A stretch of 64,000 bases of DNA from Buxus sempervirens (taxonomy: Eukaryota; Streptophyta; Magnoliopsida; Buxales; Buxaceae): positions 1,622,001-1,686,000 of the forward strand of contig OX387182.1 in NCBI GenBank assembly GCA_947561395.2. The letters run 5' to 3'. Each line of letters begins with the position of its first letter. Position 1 is the first letter of the stretch. Shown in pieces: positions 1-12,620 of this stretch. The position numbers and the translations under genes were made by a program. The notes under the pieces were generated by a model. It worked only from the letters and a program-made list of their open reading frames with translations, did not search any database and had not been told where the DNA came from.

Positions 1-3000
1 GCATTCGTCATCTGTGGAAACTTTTGCTTGTATGCATTTTGAAATATTTTGACATCAATCTCTCCCATTCTTTTGACTGCAATAATAGTATTGCCAACCA
101 GAATTTCTTTCAAACCCTAAAGCATAAAAGAAGTGGATATCACATCGCTGTGGAAATATATGGTTCAAAGTAACATTCAAGTATTTACACATAAACATTG
201 AGGCAAAAAAATGCAAAGAAGTGCTCATCACCCAACACGTTTTGGATCATGCTTGGATATCTCCCTATGCATAACCAGTCAGACAACTTGATCAAACATC
301 AATTAAATTTAGTCATCATTACCATCTAGTAGTTAATTTTTAACCTAAGATATGAACTGAAAAGGATTCACAGTTTAAAATCAGCCTACTGTTTGGTTAT
401 ATTGAAAATTGCGGAGCAAGAGAAAGTGCGATAAACTAATTTTAGTTGGATCCACCAACTTTCCTTTAGGACTTTTATCCTTGCTTTTGAGAGCAAAAGT
501 TTTAACTCAGTTTGAAGTCAAAACTACACTTTATTTATGGTGCCATGTCTTTCCTGATGATTAAGCATGGGAAAAAATGATGAAACTATGCTTTATTTTC
601 CTTTTATTAATTTTCCACTAACAGGTTGCATTTTACTACATGTTTCCACCAACCAAACACAGGCAAAAAGAACATAAGAAGAAGAAAACATACTGTAATC
701 AATTCTTTACGAGCATTTTGCAGCTCATCATTGCTCTCACGCTCTTTTTTAAGGAGTGTGCGATTCAGAGATTCCAAATGGTCCAAATCTCCAATTTTAT
801 CATCCAATTCTGTGGCCATCTCTTGTATCTTCTTCTTTACTTCTGAGTCATCTCCATCTCCCATATATTTCATCACCTTCAACGTTCCTTTCAACTCTTC
901 AATTTCCAACTCCAGTTTCTGTTTAGCATCCAGCTGCTGTTCTAATTTCAATATCTTACTTAGAGCAGCCTCTTTCTCCCTCTGCGCATTCACAGTCCAG
1001 GTAAGACAAGTTATATTTAATCTCAAACACTGGAAAAAAGTGTAAAGTGCAATGGATGTGATTTCCCAGGGCCTAACACCAAGCCGCACACCTTTTGTTC
1101 TTCAACCAGCTTCAGTACATTTTCATCAGCCCTTTTCTGCTCTGCAGATGCCTTCTCAAGAGAATTGTTTTTTACAACATTCTGAAAAGACAAGTGACAT
1201 CAGTATCAAGCATCTGTCAATATGATCAATGTGAATATTAGTGTGGGAGCATTATTAGAAATACCTGCCACTGCAGAAATGTACTTCTTTCCTTAAGGCC
1301 CAATTATAATGGTTTTAGCTTATTCCAAGAGGACAAAGAAAGACTAGCTGTTTGGAAAATTATGAGTTTCTTGAGAACAAAAACTCATGTTTATTTGACA
1401 CAAGAGTTAATGTGAAGGTTTGTCATGAAATAAGACATAATTCCGGTTCCCATTTCCCATACACAATACTATACTTGTAAAAAAAATTGTGGAGAGGTGT
1501 GTTAAAATTATATGCCAAATGGCAGAAATATGAGCAAATTTATCCTGATACAAGACTATATATTGAACATGAATCATGGGACTGTCCTTTTGTATAAAAT
1601 TTGGTCTTATATCTGCTTACCATTCAAGAGATACCTATTAGCAGAATGGGTGGGACTTTGTAAAGGACAATTTTTTCATGTACACAAACAAAATTAGGTT
1701 TCAGCTTTCATTATAAAAAATGATGAACAGAGCTACCTTTTTCTCAGTTTTTATAGTGGTAACAAAAGGCAACACAATACCCCAACCGGTGTCAAACTAA
1801 GAGTTTTATCAATAAATCTCATAAGCAGTTAAAACTTCAGTGACAGAATATACAATAATACAAAATTTGACATCTTGTTACCTTTTTCATCTCCTCATCA
1901 AGTTTTTGCCTTTCACGTTCATTTAGAGATTCCTGCTTGCTCAGTTCTTTAAATCGCCTGTCAAGTTCTCTCCTCTTATATTCCAACTCATATCTCTGCT
2001 TTTCATTTTCATCAAAGATTCTGTGAACATGATCACGTGCAATACGCTGCATCTTCCTCATTTCTAATCAGGTAAAATTATATAGATCGTTACACACGAT
2101 AACACTAAAAATACTTTTAATGTACCTTAGCTGTCACGTGCCTTACATAAGGAGCTCCATAGAACTTAAATTTGGTGAAAGATGCATAGCTCTTCATTGA
2201 AATGGCCCAACTTAGAAAGCCCATTTCTCCTATTTATGTCTATTTGTGTTAGCGTGCACAAATTATTTTTGCTCACTTTCAACAGGTGGATTTTGTTAAG
2301 ATCAACTGTTTTCAAAACTTAAATCAGGCTGTTAGGAACATGATAAGGTGGTTATTATGAATGAAAAGTGAGGGAAATATAGAGATTTTATAGCTAAAAA
2401 GGGGTATTTATAATCGGATACAAATATCTATGATATCATCTCCAAGATTTTTCTTTAAACTACAGTACAGATAGACTAAATTAGCTCTATAACCAGCTAT
2501 TATCCTATAAAATTTAAATGGATATAAACATCCATAAATGGATAGCGAAGTTATGGGAAAATCAAGTACCAATGCCAAGGGTCACTTACTACATATAGGT
2601 CATTATTCCCTTATATTCATGTATGCATATATACTATCTATATACACACATACACACAGAGACGATAAGCTTGACAATAGCATAGCAGACAGATCATTTT
2701 TGTTAGTAAATTGATTAGCCCAACCCATTTAGACATGAATTCAGGCTTTGGTTGTACTTCTAGCCTAGGATTGGGCCAGATTGCGCGAGGCCTCAAAGCA
2801 ATCTCAAATTGGGATGTGATCTTTCAATCAAACAGATATAAGTACATGAATATACACACACATGCTATACAGATACACATATCTATGTTCACGTGCATGC
2901 ATGCATGTATACCTATTTTTGTATTTGGCAGGTTACTTGAGGCCTCAACCCTGATCCAATGCAACCTCAAATGGGTTTCACTTTTTCAGTCCAAGCACAA

Positions 3001-4089
3001 ACAAAAGCTGAGAACTCTAAGAGGAAAAAGAAGGGTTTTGCTTCAAGCTTAACTCAATGTAATAGATGGAATGTCTAGATCTACTAAATCATTCCTCTAT
3101 GTGGGAGAGCACTTGATTGTCTCCCCAGGTCACCCAAACTGGGATGTGTGTGTATGTGTGTAGAGAACACATTAAGGGTTCGTACACAAACCTTCATTAT
3201 AAGCTTGATGCAATCTGTCTTTCTCTTCAATCAACCTACTCAGTGACAAACTCTTCTCATTGTATTTGTACTGCAACTCATCTAAATTTTCGTTTTTAAC
3301 ATCAATCTCGTTGGTTAGGTTTGCAACAATACTGTTCTTTTCACGTGATGCTTCTTGAACAATAGCAGAGATTGTTTTCAGTTCTCCATTCTGGCGGATA
3401 TACTCCCCTACAGGCCCATCTGAATTGTAATCATCATCCCTTGCAAACCATCCATATATATCTGAACCAGGATGCTTTTTTCGTACATTCCAGTCATTTT
3501 TCCCATGATGATCAGCTTCAAAAACTTTTTCAAATTCCATGGCATTCTTGAAGCCAGTCCAATCCTGATGGAACTCCACTATTGCACATGCAGTATGGTC
3601 ATTATCATTAAATAAAATATGAATACCCAAAGGTCTATATTTAGAGAACTTTTTCAACCAGTACGCACTTTCTGCCACTGGTTTTCCATCCTTCTGCTCA
3701 GTAGATATATTAACAATGACTCCAGTCCAAGGCCAGACAAAAAGGTCATTGTTCCCAGTGGGTTCAGCAGCAGGTTCCAGCTCAACTGTAAACTGCTTTT
3801 GACCTGATTCAGCAGCTAAATCAGTTTCCAAATATTTAGCCAAGGCAAGGTGGTTTGCCTTTTGTTTGGCGCTTCTGTTAGATGAACCTTTACCTACTCC
3901 AGAGGCATGTTGAAAGAGCTCATTGTAACGATAATCTTGTTTTTTCTTTCCAGCACAAAAGGGGCACCTAAAGGTGGCATTTGAATTTATTACCTTGTAC
4001 TGTCCAGCCTTAAGTTCTTCGTATGGCTTTTCTTTGTAATCATTGATTTCTGATTCACTTATGTCTGACTCTTCTGAACTGTAATCCAT
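1..4089 (-). CDS. FDM1: FDM1-like RdDM factor (zf-XS/XS/XH), 3' end cut by window
   Basis: Family role (known): FDM/IDN2 proteins bind double-stranded RNA in complexes that act downstream of siRNAs in RNA-directed DNA methylation, in the nucleus. Coding exons read on the minus strand are 4089-3192, 2063-1882, 1181-1092, 981-694 and 116-1, all with GT/AG borders and matching phases; about 525 residues are present. Visible in order: an acidic N-terminus; a zf-XS zinc finger with C42, C45, H61 and H80; an XS domain at about 110-230 with the WPW and YGWFARDDDY motifs; a long coiled coil at about 245-486; and the start of the XH domain (VKRMGEID) in the last exon. The rest of XH and the stop lie outside the window. 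The N-terminus resembles FDM1 more than IDN2. The first ATG of the open exon was taken as the start; it follows a likely 5'-UTR intron. No internal damage is seen. Confidence 0.93.
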
Positions 4090-5760
4090 TGAGCTTTTAA
4101 AAGAAAAGAATGAAACAGAGGTATTAGAGAAGCAAAAGAAAGCCTATATGTTATTTGAGAGCAACTCTAGATACCAAATCATTGATCAACAAAATATATA
4201 TCAATCGGATAAAGAAAAGTGATGCAAACCAGCAAGCAAAATCAGTAGCAAACAAGGGTAAAATGAAGAGCAAAGTGAGGAAAATTGACAAAGGTTTCAA
4301 AGATCAAGGTGTTATGCACAAAACTGCTCTAAAAAAGCATTAGTCTATTAATAAACAAATAATACGATTTTATCAAGATAGGATCTAGTCTATCTGAGCA
4401 GGTTTAATTGCCAGGCTGAGGACCAATGGCATGGCCAAATCAAAATCATCAAACTGACATAGTACACTCTAGATAGGCAATGAACAATATTTCAGTACAT
4501 ATGAGACTCATTAACATGTGTAACAGATTTTTGTCTCAATGGAAATAGCAGCCATCAAAATGTTTTAAAAATGGTTCTAAAATATTGAAAACTAATCAAT
4601 TAAGTTTAGCAATTTTTTTTTTGGGTGGAACAATTAAGTTTAGGATACACCGCCTTTTTTTTTCCATACGACAATTGACAACTATTAATGGAGTTAATCC
4701 CTTGCAAAATGAGACGACGACAAAACAAATGTAGACAAGAGTGGCTTCACAAATAAACATGTGAAATTTGTGTCTCGCTAGGTTTCTATCTTTTCACCTT
4801 ACAGCTCAACACTCAAAGACATAATGAATTAATAGGTATTATTAATTGGATAAAATCCACCTTCTAGCAGATTTGAATTTTCAGAAGACAGTCAATTCAT
4901 ACCTAATACACGGATTTTATACATATTGGACTCAAATTGGTACTAACTGATAACGGTAACAACTTCATAAAAATATGACTACTTTAAAACCAAATTTAGA
5001 CTTTTCCAAATTGATCTTTGGTCTTGTAACAAAAAAATACTCTTGTCCAAAACATTAACATTTTCTATAACAAGAAAATAGTCACCATGATCGTATTAAT
5101 CTGGGCATTACAGTTCTCTCAGGCGGGATTTATCCAATTATGAATTCTTGACACAAGTCCATCAACTGTGCCTAAGGATGATTTCGGGTCTCAAAACACA
5201 TATTTCCAAAAAATATCACTAACGTTCACCCTGTTAAGGCCTGCTTCTTTCCGGTTTGATCAAACAGCCACCTTACGTTAGAATATACTTCCACTAAAAA
5301 CATACAAGATTTGCTCTTCTAATACCTAAGAATGCCAATAAAGATTTCGCTTCCAAGGTTAGGAAAAGTACCAAAATCAATTAGAACAAGAACCCTAGAA
5401 GATAATACCGACGGAACATAAATCACATTGCATTTTGCAATCCACCTATCACAGCAAAAACAAACATTATTAATTAAACTTTAAGGAGGAAGAAGATATA
5501 GACAACACAAACAGGTCAAATCTGGAAGCCATGCGATACATTCATAAGAAGATAGAAATATGAGAAGAAATAATAACATGCAGCAGGAGAACACGATTGA
5601 AAAGCCCTAGACGTAAAGAATAAGAGATCTTACAGGAGAGAAACGTCAGCGAAACTGAGGGAGCTCTTCAAGCAAAGTTGCAGAGAAGGCGAGAAAGAAG
5701 ATCAAATGCTAAATGCTTTTGGAGACTACTGTGAACGATCTCCAAATCGTTCGAGAACAA
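4090..5760 (-). promoter_or_regulatory. 5' leader, leader intron and proximal promoter of the FDM1-like gene
   Basis: No coding sequence is seen here. On the minus strand a good donor (CCT|GTAAGAT) lies at 5634/5633. A plausible acceptor (TTTTAAAAG|CTCA) lies four bases before the ATG, at 4094/4093. Together they suggest a non-coding first exon at about 5634-5760 and a leader intron of about 1.5 kb. The transcription start is inferred, not seen. Confidence 0.55.
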
Positions 5761-6085
5761 TTCAGTTTCTCCTTTTTAGGTCCACGGACATTCAGAGAGA
5801 GAGAGAGAGTGAGGTGAGTGCGTCTGTCGTGGTGCGAACGATCGCCGGGACGAATTGGGGAGGGATCACCTAAGTGTGGGTGCACGCCCATTTGCCTGGT
5901 GTGTCTCCCGCCATACCTGCAGAGGAACCTGCCGTCGTGATCCCAATGTAGATAAACGCCTACAGGATTTCAATTGTTATTAGATTGTGCCGCGTGGAGT
6001 GTATGGCCACGTCATGATGCCTCTCCGTCCTGACCTCCCTTAAAATCGAAAGAGTGGGAATCCCAAAAGGAGAGAACCCCGCACC
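5761..6085. other. Gene-free stretch upstream of the FDM1-like gene
   Basis: Holds a short GA microsatellite at about 5793-5809 and GC-richer sequence typical of a promoter edge. Nothing else was recognised. Confidence 0.5.
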
Positions 6086-6838
6086 TAGAGCTGTAACTAT
6101 GGTGGCGGGTTGGGCCGAGTTTCGATGATTTCGGGCTCAACCGAATCTAAAATCAATTGACCAAAACTCATCTTGGCCCGCCCTAAACTTAAACTTCTTG
6201 AACCCAAACTTAACTTTAAAATTATTTCTCGAGTTGGGGCTGGGTTCGGGTTGGCCCAAATTAATGGGATCTATCAAGGATCTAATGAAATATAATAGCA
6301 AAGGTAACAAGTCTATAATGTTTTTAGTATAGGAAAGCAAAAAAATTGAGTTTTTAAATTATAAAATTTTCTAAGATTTATTGACCAAATTATAAGACAA
6401 CACATTTAACATTATGAAAGAAATACTTACTGAAAATGTGGTCCTTTGTAAATCTCAAGTCATTATCCATAAAAAGGTCAACATTATCAACTTTTTTAAA
6501 TCTTGAAAAGATTTTAGATTTGAAACTTTATACTTAATTCTATAGAACTTTATCTATTGGGGAATTAATTGGAAAAATAGAAAGGAAGGCTTGGAGTTTG
6601 AAAGAACTTTAGAAGAAGATAGGATTTGTGGTAAGTCATTTAACCTTGGCTTTATATAGTTCGGGCTTTTTGGGTTTTGGGGCTATGTGGTGCAAACCCA
6701 AGCCCAACCCAAACTCAAGTTTGGGCCTAAAATCAAGCACAACCCAAACCCAAACTCAAAATAAAACCTTAGATCGGACTATTATTTTGGGTTAAGTTGA
6801 ACAGGCTTAGGGCGGGCTGGGCAAAACTTACAGCTCTA
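6086..6838. mobile_element. Non-autonomous hAT element with perfect 8-bp duplication
   Basis: Both ends carry the 11-bp inverted repeat TAGAGCTGTAA. The element is flanked on each side by CCCGCACC (6078-6085 and 6839-6846), an exact 8-bp target duplication as expected for hAT transposons. The inside has Ac-type subterminal repeats (variants of GGGTTTGGGC and their complement) and AT-rich filler. No transposase is encoded; the open frame at 6137-6340 is a by-product of the repeats. Length is 753 bp. Confidence 0.88.
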
Positions 6839-6846
6839 CCCGCACC

Positions 6847-7845
6847 AGAGCTATCTTCTTCTGCTTTCTACCTTCAAAATCGACCACTGTTTGAATCAAA
6901 GTAATTTTCGATTTCAATCAAACTGATATATCTTCTCAGGTTTTATAAATCGGAAAACGTTAATAAAATCATGTTCACAAACAAGCTAAATTATAAGGTT
7001 ATTTTAGAAGAAAAAAATTATGTGTGTGGTGCTTCCCATTACATATAGTATGAGTAAATTGGTTGGAAAATGTACAAAACAAGCTAAAAAAATTTCCAAA
7101 TATCCAATGGTTCTCTTTTTTAGGTGCATTGTGATGCATTTTTCTTTAAATTCTTATAACTATAAGAAACAAAGACAACAATATCTAATGTTATTGTGTA
7201 AATTAAACATGCAAATATTTATTAGTGATGAATTAAAAAGCTAAAGACTTGTAATTCGTATGCATTATAAATCTCTTGGATTTAATTCATATGTGTCCCG
7301 AAGACAAATCAAGTCCTAGTTCGTATATTTTTAGACAAAAGGGAACTTTATTGAAATTTATGGTCCACTGCAAGGATGTACTAACCCAATGCCAAACCCT
7401 AACCCACCCCTATCGGGTCAGTAACGGAGCAGTCGAAGTTGACTCGGTTGTACTAAAACATGCCAAAAAAGTTTTTTTAATATAATATATCAAGTAATAA
7501 TACATTTATTCATTAAATATATAAATTTTTTTATAATTGATGTATGTTAAATATATGAAGTAGACAACAAAAAACCTCGGAGGAAATATATGTAATTCTC
7601 ATTTATAAATTTTTTATAAATGATGTATATTAAATTGAGGGAAGTAATTATGATTTCAAAAACCTCAAGGGAAATATATATACTTGTCACCAACGGAGGT
7701 AAGTGTAAATTTCTCTGTTTGATTCTTAGTTGTACACTTTAATGGCAAACCCAAAAATGAAAAAGGAAAACACAAAAGATAAAGATTATCCGCTTTGAGG
7801 CTATTGCATTGGCACAAACGTGGCATATTCTCCATCGCTTTCTTA
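6847..7845. other. AT-rich intergenic DNA
   Basis: No gene, RNA or transposon end was recognised. Short open frames here lack family motifs. A single telomere-like string (AACCCTAACCC) occurs near 7395. Confidence 0.4.
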
Positions 7846-8168
7846 GGGGTTGAAATCGTCTCCCGCATGAAGATGTGACAAACGATATACCGCCACCGTG
7901 AGTCGTGAGCTCGGCTCACATTTTTCACATTTCTCAATGTTAAAAGTTGATGTGAAAACAACTTTTCACATTGAGAAATGTGAGCCGTGAGATGCGTGGG
8001 AGTATCTCATGGCAGCGGTATTGTGGAGCATCTCACGATTCATATTTTTCACAGTGAAAACAACTTTTCACATTGAGAAATGTGAGCCGTGAGATGCTCT
8101 ACGTGAGAGCATCTCACGGCGGCGGTATTGTCTGCCACATCTTCATTCATGCGGTAGGATTTCATCCC
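7846..8168. mobile_element. Palindromic MITE, copy 1
   Basis: The ends are inverted: GGGGTTGAAATCGTCTCCCG at the left against the complement of the right end, GGGATGAAATCCTACCGCAT. The body is largely self-complementary, built from GTGAGATGC / GCATCTCAC and a TTCACATTGAGAAATGTGAG block that occurs twice. A second copy lies at 46426-46643. No protein is encoded. A clean target duplication could not be fixed for this copy. Confidence 0.7.
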
Positions 8169-9727
8169 TTTTCTTTAGTGCTGTATAACTGCTGCGCGCT
8201 GGAGAATATCCAAGCCCAAAGGGTCCCACCAGGGGATAAGACTTTACTGTTCCTTCGAACACGGAAAAGGAGGCTGCGGTCCAACCTTGGGATTTGGACC
8301 AGGAAGGTGGGCGTGGATTTATTAAGGCCCATGTTGTTTCCTCCCTAAAACTAATGACTTGGTCGGTTAAAGTAAACGTTAAAGCTTTCTATTTTTAGCA
8401 AAACCTTCTTCAAACAGTTCAAACCTCATATCAAGCTTCAAAGTTTTCACACCCAAAAAAAAAAAAAATAATAATAATAATAATAACATCTAAGGAAAAA
8501 TTATGAAAAATGCCTTCTTTTGAAGAGACTTTTTCCTTAAGGCTTGTACTTCAAACTTGAAAATCTACAGATTTCCTTGGGAAAACATCTAAACCTTCAA
8601 AACTACTACGTAAGATTTCTTGCCAAGACCAATACCATTTTGTATGCAAAAGCTAGATTCCTTATAGTCATAGATGGCGTTAATTAATCCATTTCATGAC
8701 GTTTCTAAATACATTTATATGTTTGTTGTATTTTGTGTGTTTGAATAGTAAGAAAGTGATAAATGAGACTTATTGTTTTTTTTTTCGTAAGAAAAAAACA
8801 ATAAAATCATATACGTAAAATAATTCTCACTTGGGTTATATATATATATATATATATGAAGTTAGGTAGAAAACAGTATTTTCCCTTCATTTTGAGAAGA
8901 AAACTTTTAGAATTATTTAGTATAGAAACGAGACTCTTTTGGAAATTATTTTCTAATATTGGGCTTAAATTTTCTTATGAACCAAAGCATAAAAACTTTA
9001 TTGAAAAATTGATTTTCTTTTCTTTTCCTGTAATTTTCATCTAAACAAATATGACAAAATGTGGGTATATTAATAGAAAGTGATTTTTCAAAAAAGCTAT
9101 ATTATTCTGCTAGAAGGCTCTTAAAGTTTTCCTCTCAAAATAAAATGATAGCAAAGGAAATTAAGGAAAGGAAAATATTCTTTCGCTTTAGATCTTTTCA
9201 CCATTTTCCACCTACCCAAACACAACCTTAGGAGGTGAGAAAATGTTAGAAAGCATAATATATGCAAGAATTTTTTCTTTTTATCCAACCTCAGCCCAAG
9301 TGATTAATTCTGAGAAGGTGTTCTCTTTTGGTGGTGAAGTTTGAAGATGTCTTCTTGAAACCTCGGTTCAAGACAGAAGAAGATGTTGTTCTTGAGACAT
9401 GCGTTCAAGCCCGCCTTCATTCAACTATATAGAAGACTTTAAGGTAGAGTGTCCTTATCAATGGGAGAAAAAAAGGAAAAATCCTCTAAGTAGGTGTTTA
9501 CATTAATATTTGCTTTTTATAGTAAAATGTTGCCCTAAATACATGGGAACTTGGCTATGTGTCCTTAGATTTTTAGCCCTCTCCCTGTCCCTCTCTCAAG
9601 TCAACCATTAGCCATATCATGCCTCATTGAATAATATGTATTATGTGTAAATCGTGCATTGAATCTTTACTTTATTTGTGTATAATTAATCAAAACAAGA
9701 ATTATATTGAAAGGAGTTTGAAAAATA
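8169..9727. other. AT-rich intergenic DNA with simple repeats
   Basis: Holds a poly-A/TAA microsatellite at about 8456-8485, a (TA)n run at about 8839-8858, and one Mutator-like terminal repeat (listed separately). No gene was recognised. Confidence 0.4.
8493..8590. repeat. Solo end related to the Mutator-like element at 49434
   Basis: Starting at GGAAAAATTATGAAAAATGC, this stretch matches the terminal repeat of the element at 49434-49939: the same order of a CCTTCTTTTGAAG-like block, then AAGGC, then a GTACTTCAAA-like block. Only one end is present, so it is a fragment. Confidence 0.5.
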
Positions 9728-10905
9728 GGGTTTTGACTCTAACAACACCTAGAGGGGGGTAAATAGGTGAAGCACAGCGGAATAAAAATTCTACTAATTA
9801 AAAACAAGTTCTTAATTAATAGGCATGCACAAGTCTTGATCAATTAATAACCAATCACACAAAATTGCAAATAAAGTCAAGAGACAACACAAGCAATTTT
9901 GGTGACGAAGGGAAAACTCTATGAGAACTCTCACTAGAGAAAAACCCTCCGGGCTATGTAGGAGCCACCTAAAAGATCCAATATGAAAAGAAGACTTACA
10001 ACCTGTAGTTCAGACGACTCAACATCCCTATGCTAGACTCTGCAACTCACACACTTGAAAGTATCTGAGGAACTCCTCAGATTTGCTCCACAGCAACACT
10101 TCAGAACTCTGAAGATCTTCTCACACGATCACTCAAACGAACTCGCCTGGTATCCGTAGGAACTCCCACGAACAAACTCTCCAACCCGGAACTCCAAAGT
10201 AGAAAAGAAAGATGAAGAAAGGCTTTGATGGCTCAACAAAGGAGAAGGAAGAGGAGAAAGAACTCTTGCTCTCACACACGAATTTAGGGTTTCTAAAAAC
10301 CTTTTGAGTTACCCTAACAATAGTCTAGACACTCCTTATATAGATTAGGAGAAGGTAGAATCGGAATAGGAAACAAATCAGAAAAGATCGGAATTCTAAA
10401 ACTGAAGTTTGTTAATGAACGTTCGAACGCTCAGTGAACGCGGCTCGAACGTTCAAGACAAAAACTCACTTTTCCTCTTCTCGTTCGAACGGTCAGAGAA
10501 CGTGAGGCGAATGCTGCTCTCGGGTTTCTCTGTGGAACTCCATCGGTCGAACGGTCAGCAATCGTTCAGTGAACGCTGCTCTCTGGTTTCTCTGAGTGAC
10601 ACCAACGGTCGAACGTTCAGCCCACGCTGCTCTCGGGTTTCTCTGTATGTCACCAACGGTCGAACGTTCAGAGAACGTTGGTCGAACGCTAATCTCTATT
10701 TTCTCTTTGTAGCATGATCGTTCGAACGGCCAGCGAACGTTGATCAAACGTTGGGCATAACTTCTTCAATTTGACCCCGATGTTGACGCCGTTTGAACTA
10801 TGTCTTCTTGGACTCAAACTAAACATTCTAAACACACTTAAAACACTTTCTCTTTGACACTGAATAAAGCCAAACTAAAAAGTTAAACCTAACAGAGTTT
10901 GGTAA
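9728..10905. repeat. LTR-like interspersed repeat with GTTCGAACG cluster
   Basis: It begins near a CACCTAGAGGGGGG sequence that resembles the start of high-copy LTR-type repeats in plants (from memory, unverified). From about 10413 to 10760 it carries many copies of the palindrome-rich unit GTTCGAACG(C/G/T)TCAG(N)GAACG. It has no polymerase, gag or transposase motif. Exact ends and class are uncertain. Confidence 0.4.
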
Positions 10906-11079
10906 GAAAAATAAGATGATATTATAGCCTTAAAGAGCTTGGTTCACCTTTGTAGTTCTATATTAATTATAAAGTTATATAAAATATGTTATGAATAGAT
11001 TATGTAGTCATGAGATTGAGGAAAAGATAAAACCAGTTGATGAAATAGTAGATAGTTAGTATAAACTCATACAAGGGAG

Positions 11080-11404
11080 CAGTGGCGGAACTAGGACTCC
11101 AAATCTGAGGGGGCAAATTTTTTTTTCAATTAACACTTCTCATGAAATATAGAAATTTCAATGAATTAGGAGGGGCAAATCAGAAATTTCATAAGGGGTA
11201 AAACATAAATTTCAATTAAAATATATAGAAAAATATATATTTTTAATTAAAAATAAAATTTGGGGGGGGGGGGGGGGGGTGGCAATCCTTTATATATATT
11301 TTTGTAAATATATAATGAGATTATGTTCTCAAATATTTGGATTAAGTTATAAATTAATACCCTTGCAGTGGCGGAACCACGTTATAGCTAGCTCCTTAAA
11401 GGTG
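11080..11404. mobile_element. Degraded hAT-type MITE fragments with poly-G tract
   Basis: The left end CAGTGGCGGAACTAGGACTC at 11080 matches the intact copy at 12333. The body stays similar to about 11260 and then runs into a tract of about 17 G (about 11263-11279). A second piece at 11366 (CAGTGGCGGAACCACG) is the other terminus of the family in the opposite orientation. The pieces look like two damaged copies. Confidence 0.6.
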
Positions 11405-12332
11405 TTCATCAGTAGTCAGCAGCTGGTTGCCACACATTAACAACTTGTTTCAGTAAAAAGGAAAATTTTTTCAGATATCACAAGAGAGAGAAAAGAAACA
11501 TTTATGGGCTCTAGAGGATTTGGTTCCCTTATAAAAATATAATTTATATAGTTGGATATATACTGTGAGGTTATTTTGGAAATAAATTGTTTTGCTTTTA
11601 GAATATTCTCCGGGATTCCCTCCCACTTTATATATAATATTATAAATAAAATAAATATAATTACGCCTTGAGTCTGGACCATAACAATGCTAAAGACTTG
11701 CAGCCGATTGTATACAAGAACTCAGATGGATTCAAAACTTCACTCAGATATTTGTTGTGCCGCGCGTGCAAGTCTTGTGTTTGTCATTAATCGTTCTATT
11801 AATAATATAAAATAGAAAAAAAATGCAAGGCTTTTATTTTGAAGGAATCTTTTGATCGACTTAAAAAAAAAGGATTTTTAGGTTTTATAAACCAAGGAAC
11901 TAGTCTAATATTTAAGCTTATGTGCATAAAGTCTAAGCTAAGTTATTTTCTTTTCAATTAATATGCTTTTAACATATGTTTGTTTGTCGGCTTCTTCCCC
12001 TCTCTCTCTCTCTCTCTACCTACCTACAAGAAACAATATCCTGTATTGGAAACAAGATATTATAGTTACATATCATGCATAACCAATTGTCATTTCCATG
12101 ATGACCAATGGGATTGGGTGGCCTAATTGACCTCGTGACAATCAAAAGAGATTAGGAATGGGAATCTAGCAAACACATAGATACAAAATTAGTTATACAA
12201 GTAAACCACTATTAATTTTGATTACAAGGGTTTAGTAAGTATTAAATAAATTCATTAGATATATATTGCCCTTAACTTGATATCTAGACATTTTATATTG
12301 GGCCCTTTGATGTACACAGTTACATTTTCACG

Positions 12333-12553
12333 CAGTGGCGGAACCAGGACTCCAAATCTGAGGGGGCAAAAAAAATTTTCAATTAACACTTCTCATGAAA
12401 TATAGAAATTTCAATGAGTTAGGAGGGGCAAACCAGAAATTTCAGAGGAGGCAAAACATAAATTTCAATAAAAACATATAGAAAAAAATATATTTTTAAT
12501 TAAAAAATAAAAGTTCAGGGCAAACTCCTAACTATAACGTGGTTCCGCCACTG
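12333..12553. mobile_element. Intact hAT-type MITE inserted in a Copia LTR remnant
   Basis: The left end CAGTGGCGGAACCAGG is inverted at the right as the complement of CAGTGGCGGAACCACG. The flanks TTTTCACG (12325-12332) and CTTTCACC (12554-12561) agree at 6 of 8 positions, as for an aged hAT target duplication. Length is 221 bp and nothing is encoded. Confidence 0.78.
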
Positions 12554-12620
12554 CTTTCACCTATCAACTTAAGCTTTTAAGTGTAACGATTGTTTAACAT
12601 GGTATCAGAGCAGACTCTTG
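12554..12620 (+). mobile_element. Copia-type LTR 3' end and tRNA-Met primer site
   Basis: The sequence runs through a typical LTR end (...ATTGTTTAACA) directly into TGGTATCAGAGC at 12600-12611, the initiator-methionine tRNA primer-binding site. The expected internal coding region does not follow, so only a remnant survives. The LTR part upstream is interrupted by the hAT MITE at 12333. Confidence 0.6.

Noticed and set aside
626..1045. Plus-strand open frame of 139 codons
   Set aside because: It is antisense to an FDM1-like coiled-coil exon and shows no family motif.
7376..7412. Telomere-like AACCCTAACCC string
   Set aside because: Only about two degenerate units; no interstitial telomere array.
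10409..10747. Two overlapping open frames on opposite strands
   Set aside because: They arise from the GTTCGAACG palindrome cluster; the peptides are repeats, not proteins.
11263..11280. Poly-G tract as a possible G-quadruplex site
   Set aside because: A single homopolymer run at a decayed MITE; likely unstable or a sequencing artefact rather than a regulatory structure.
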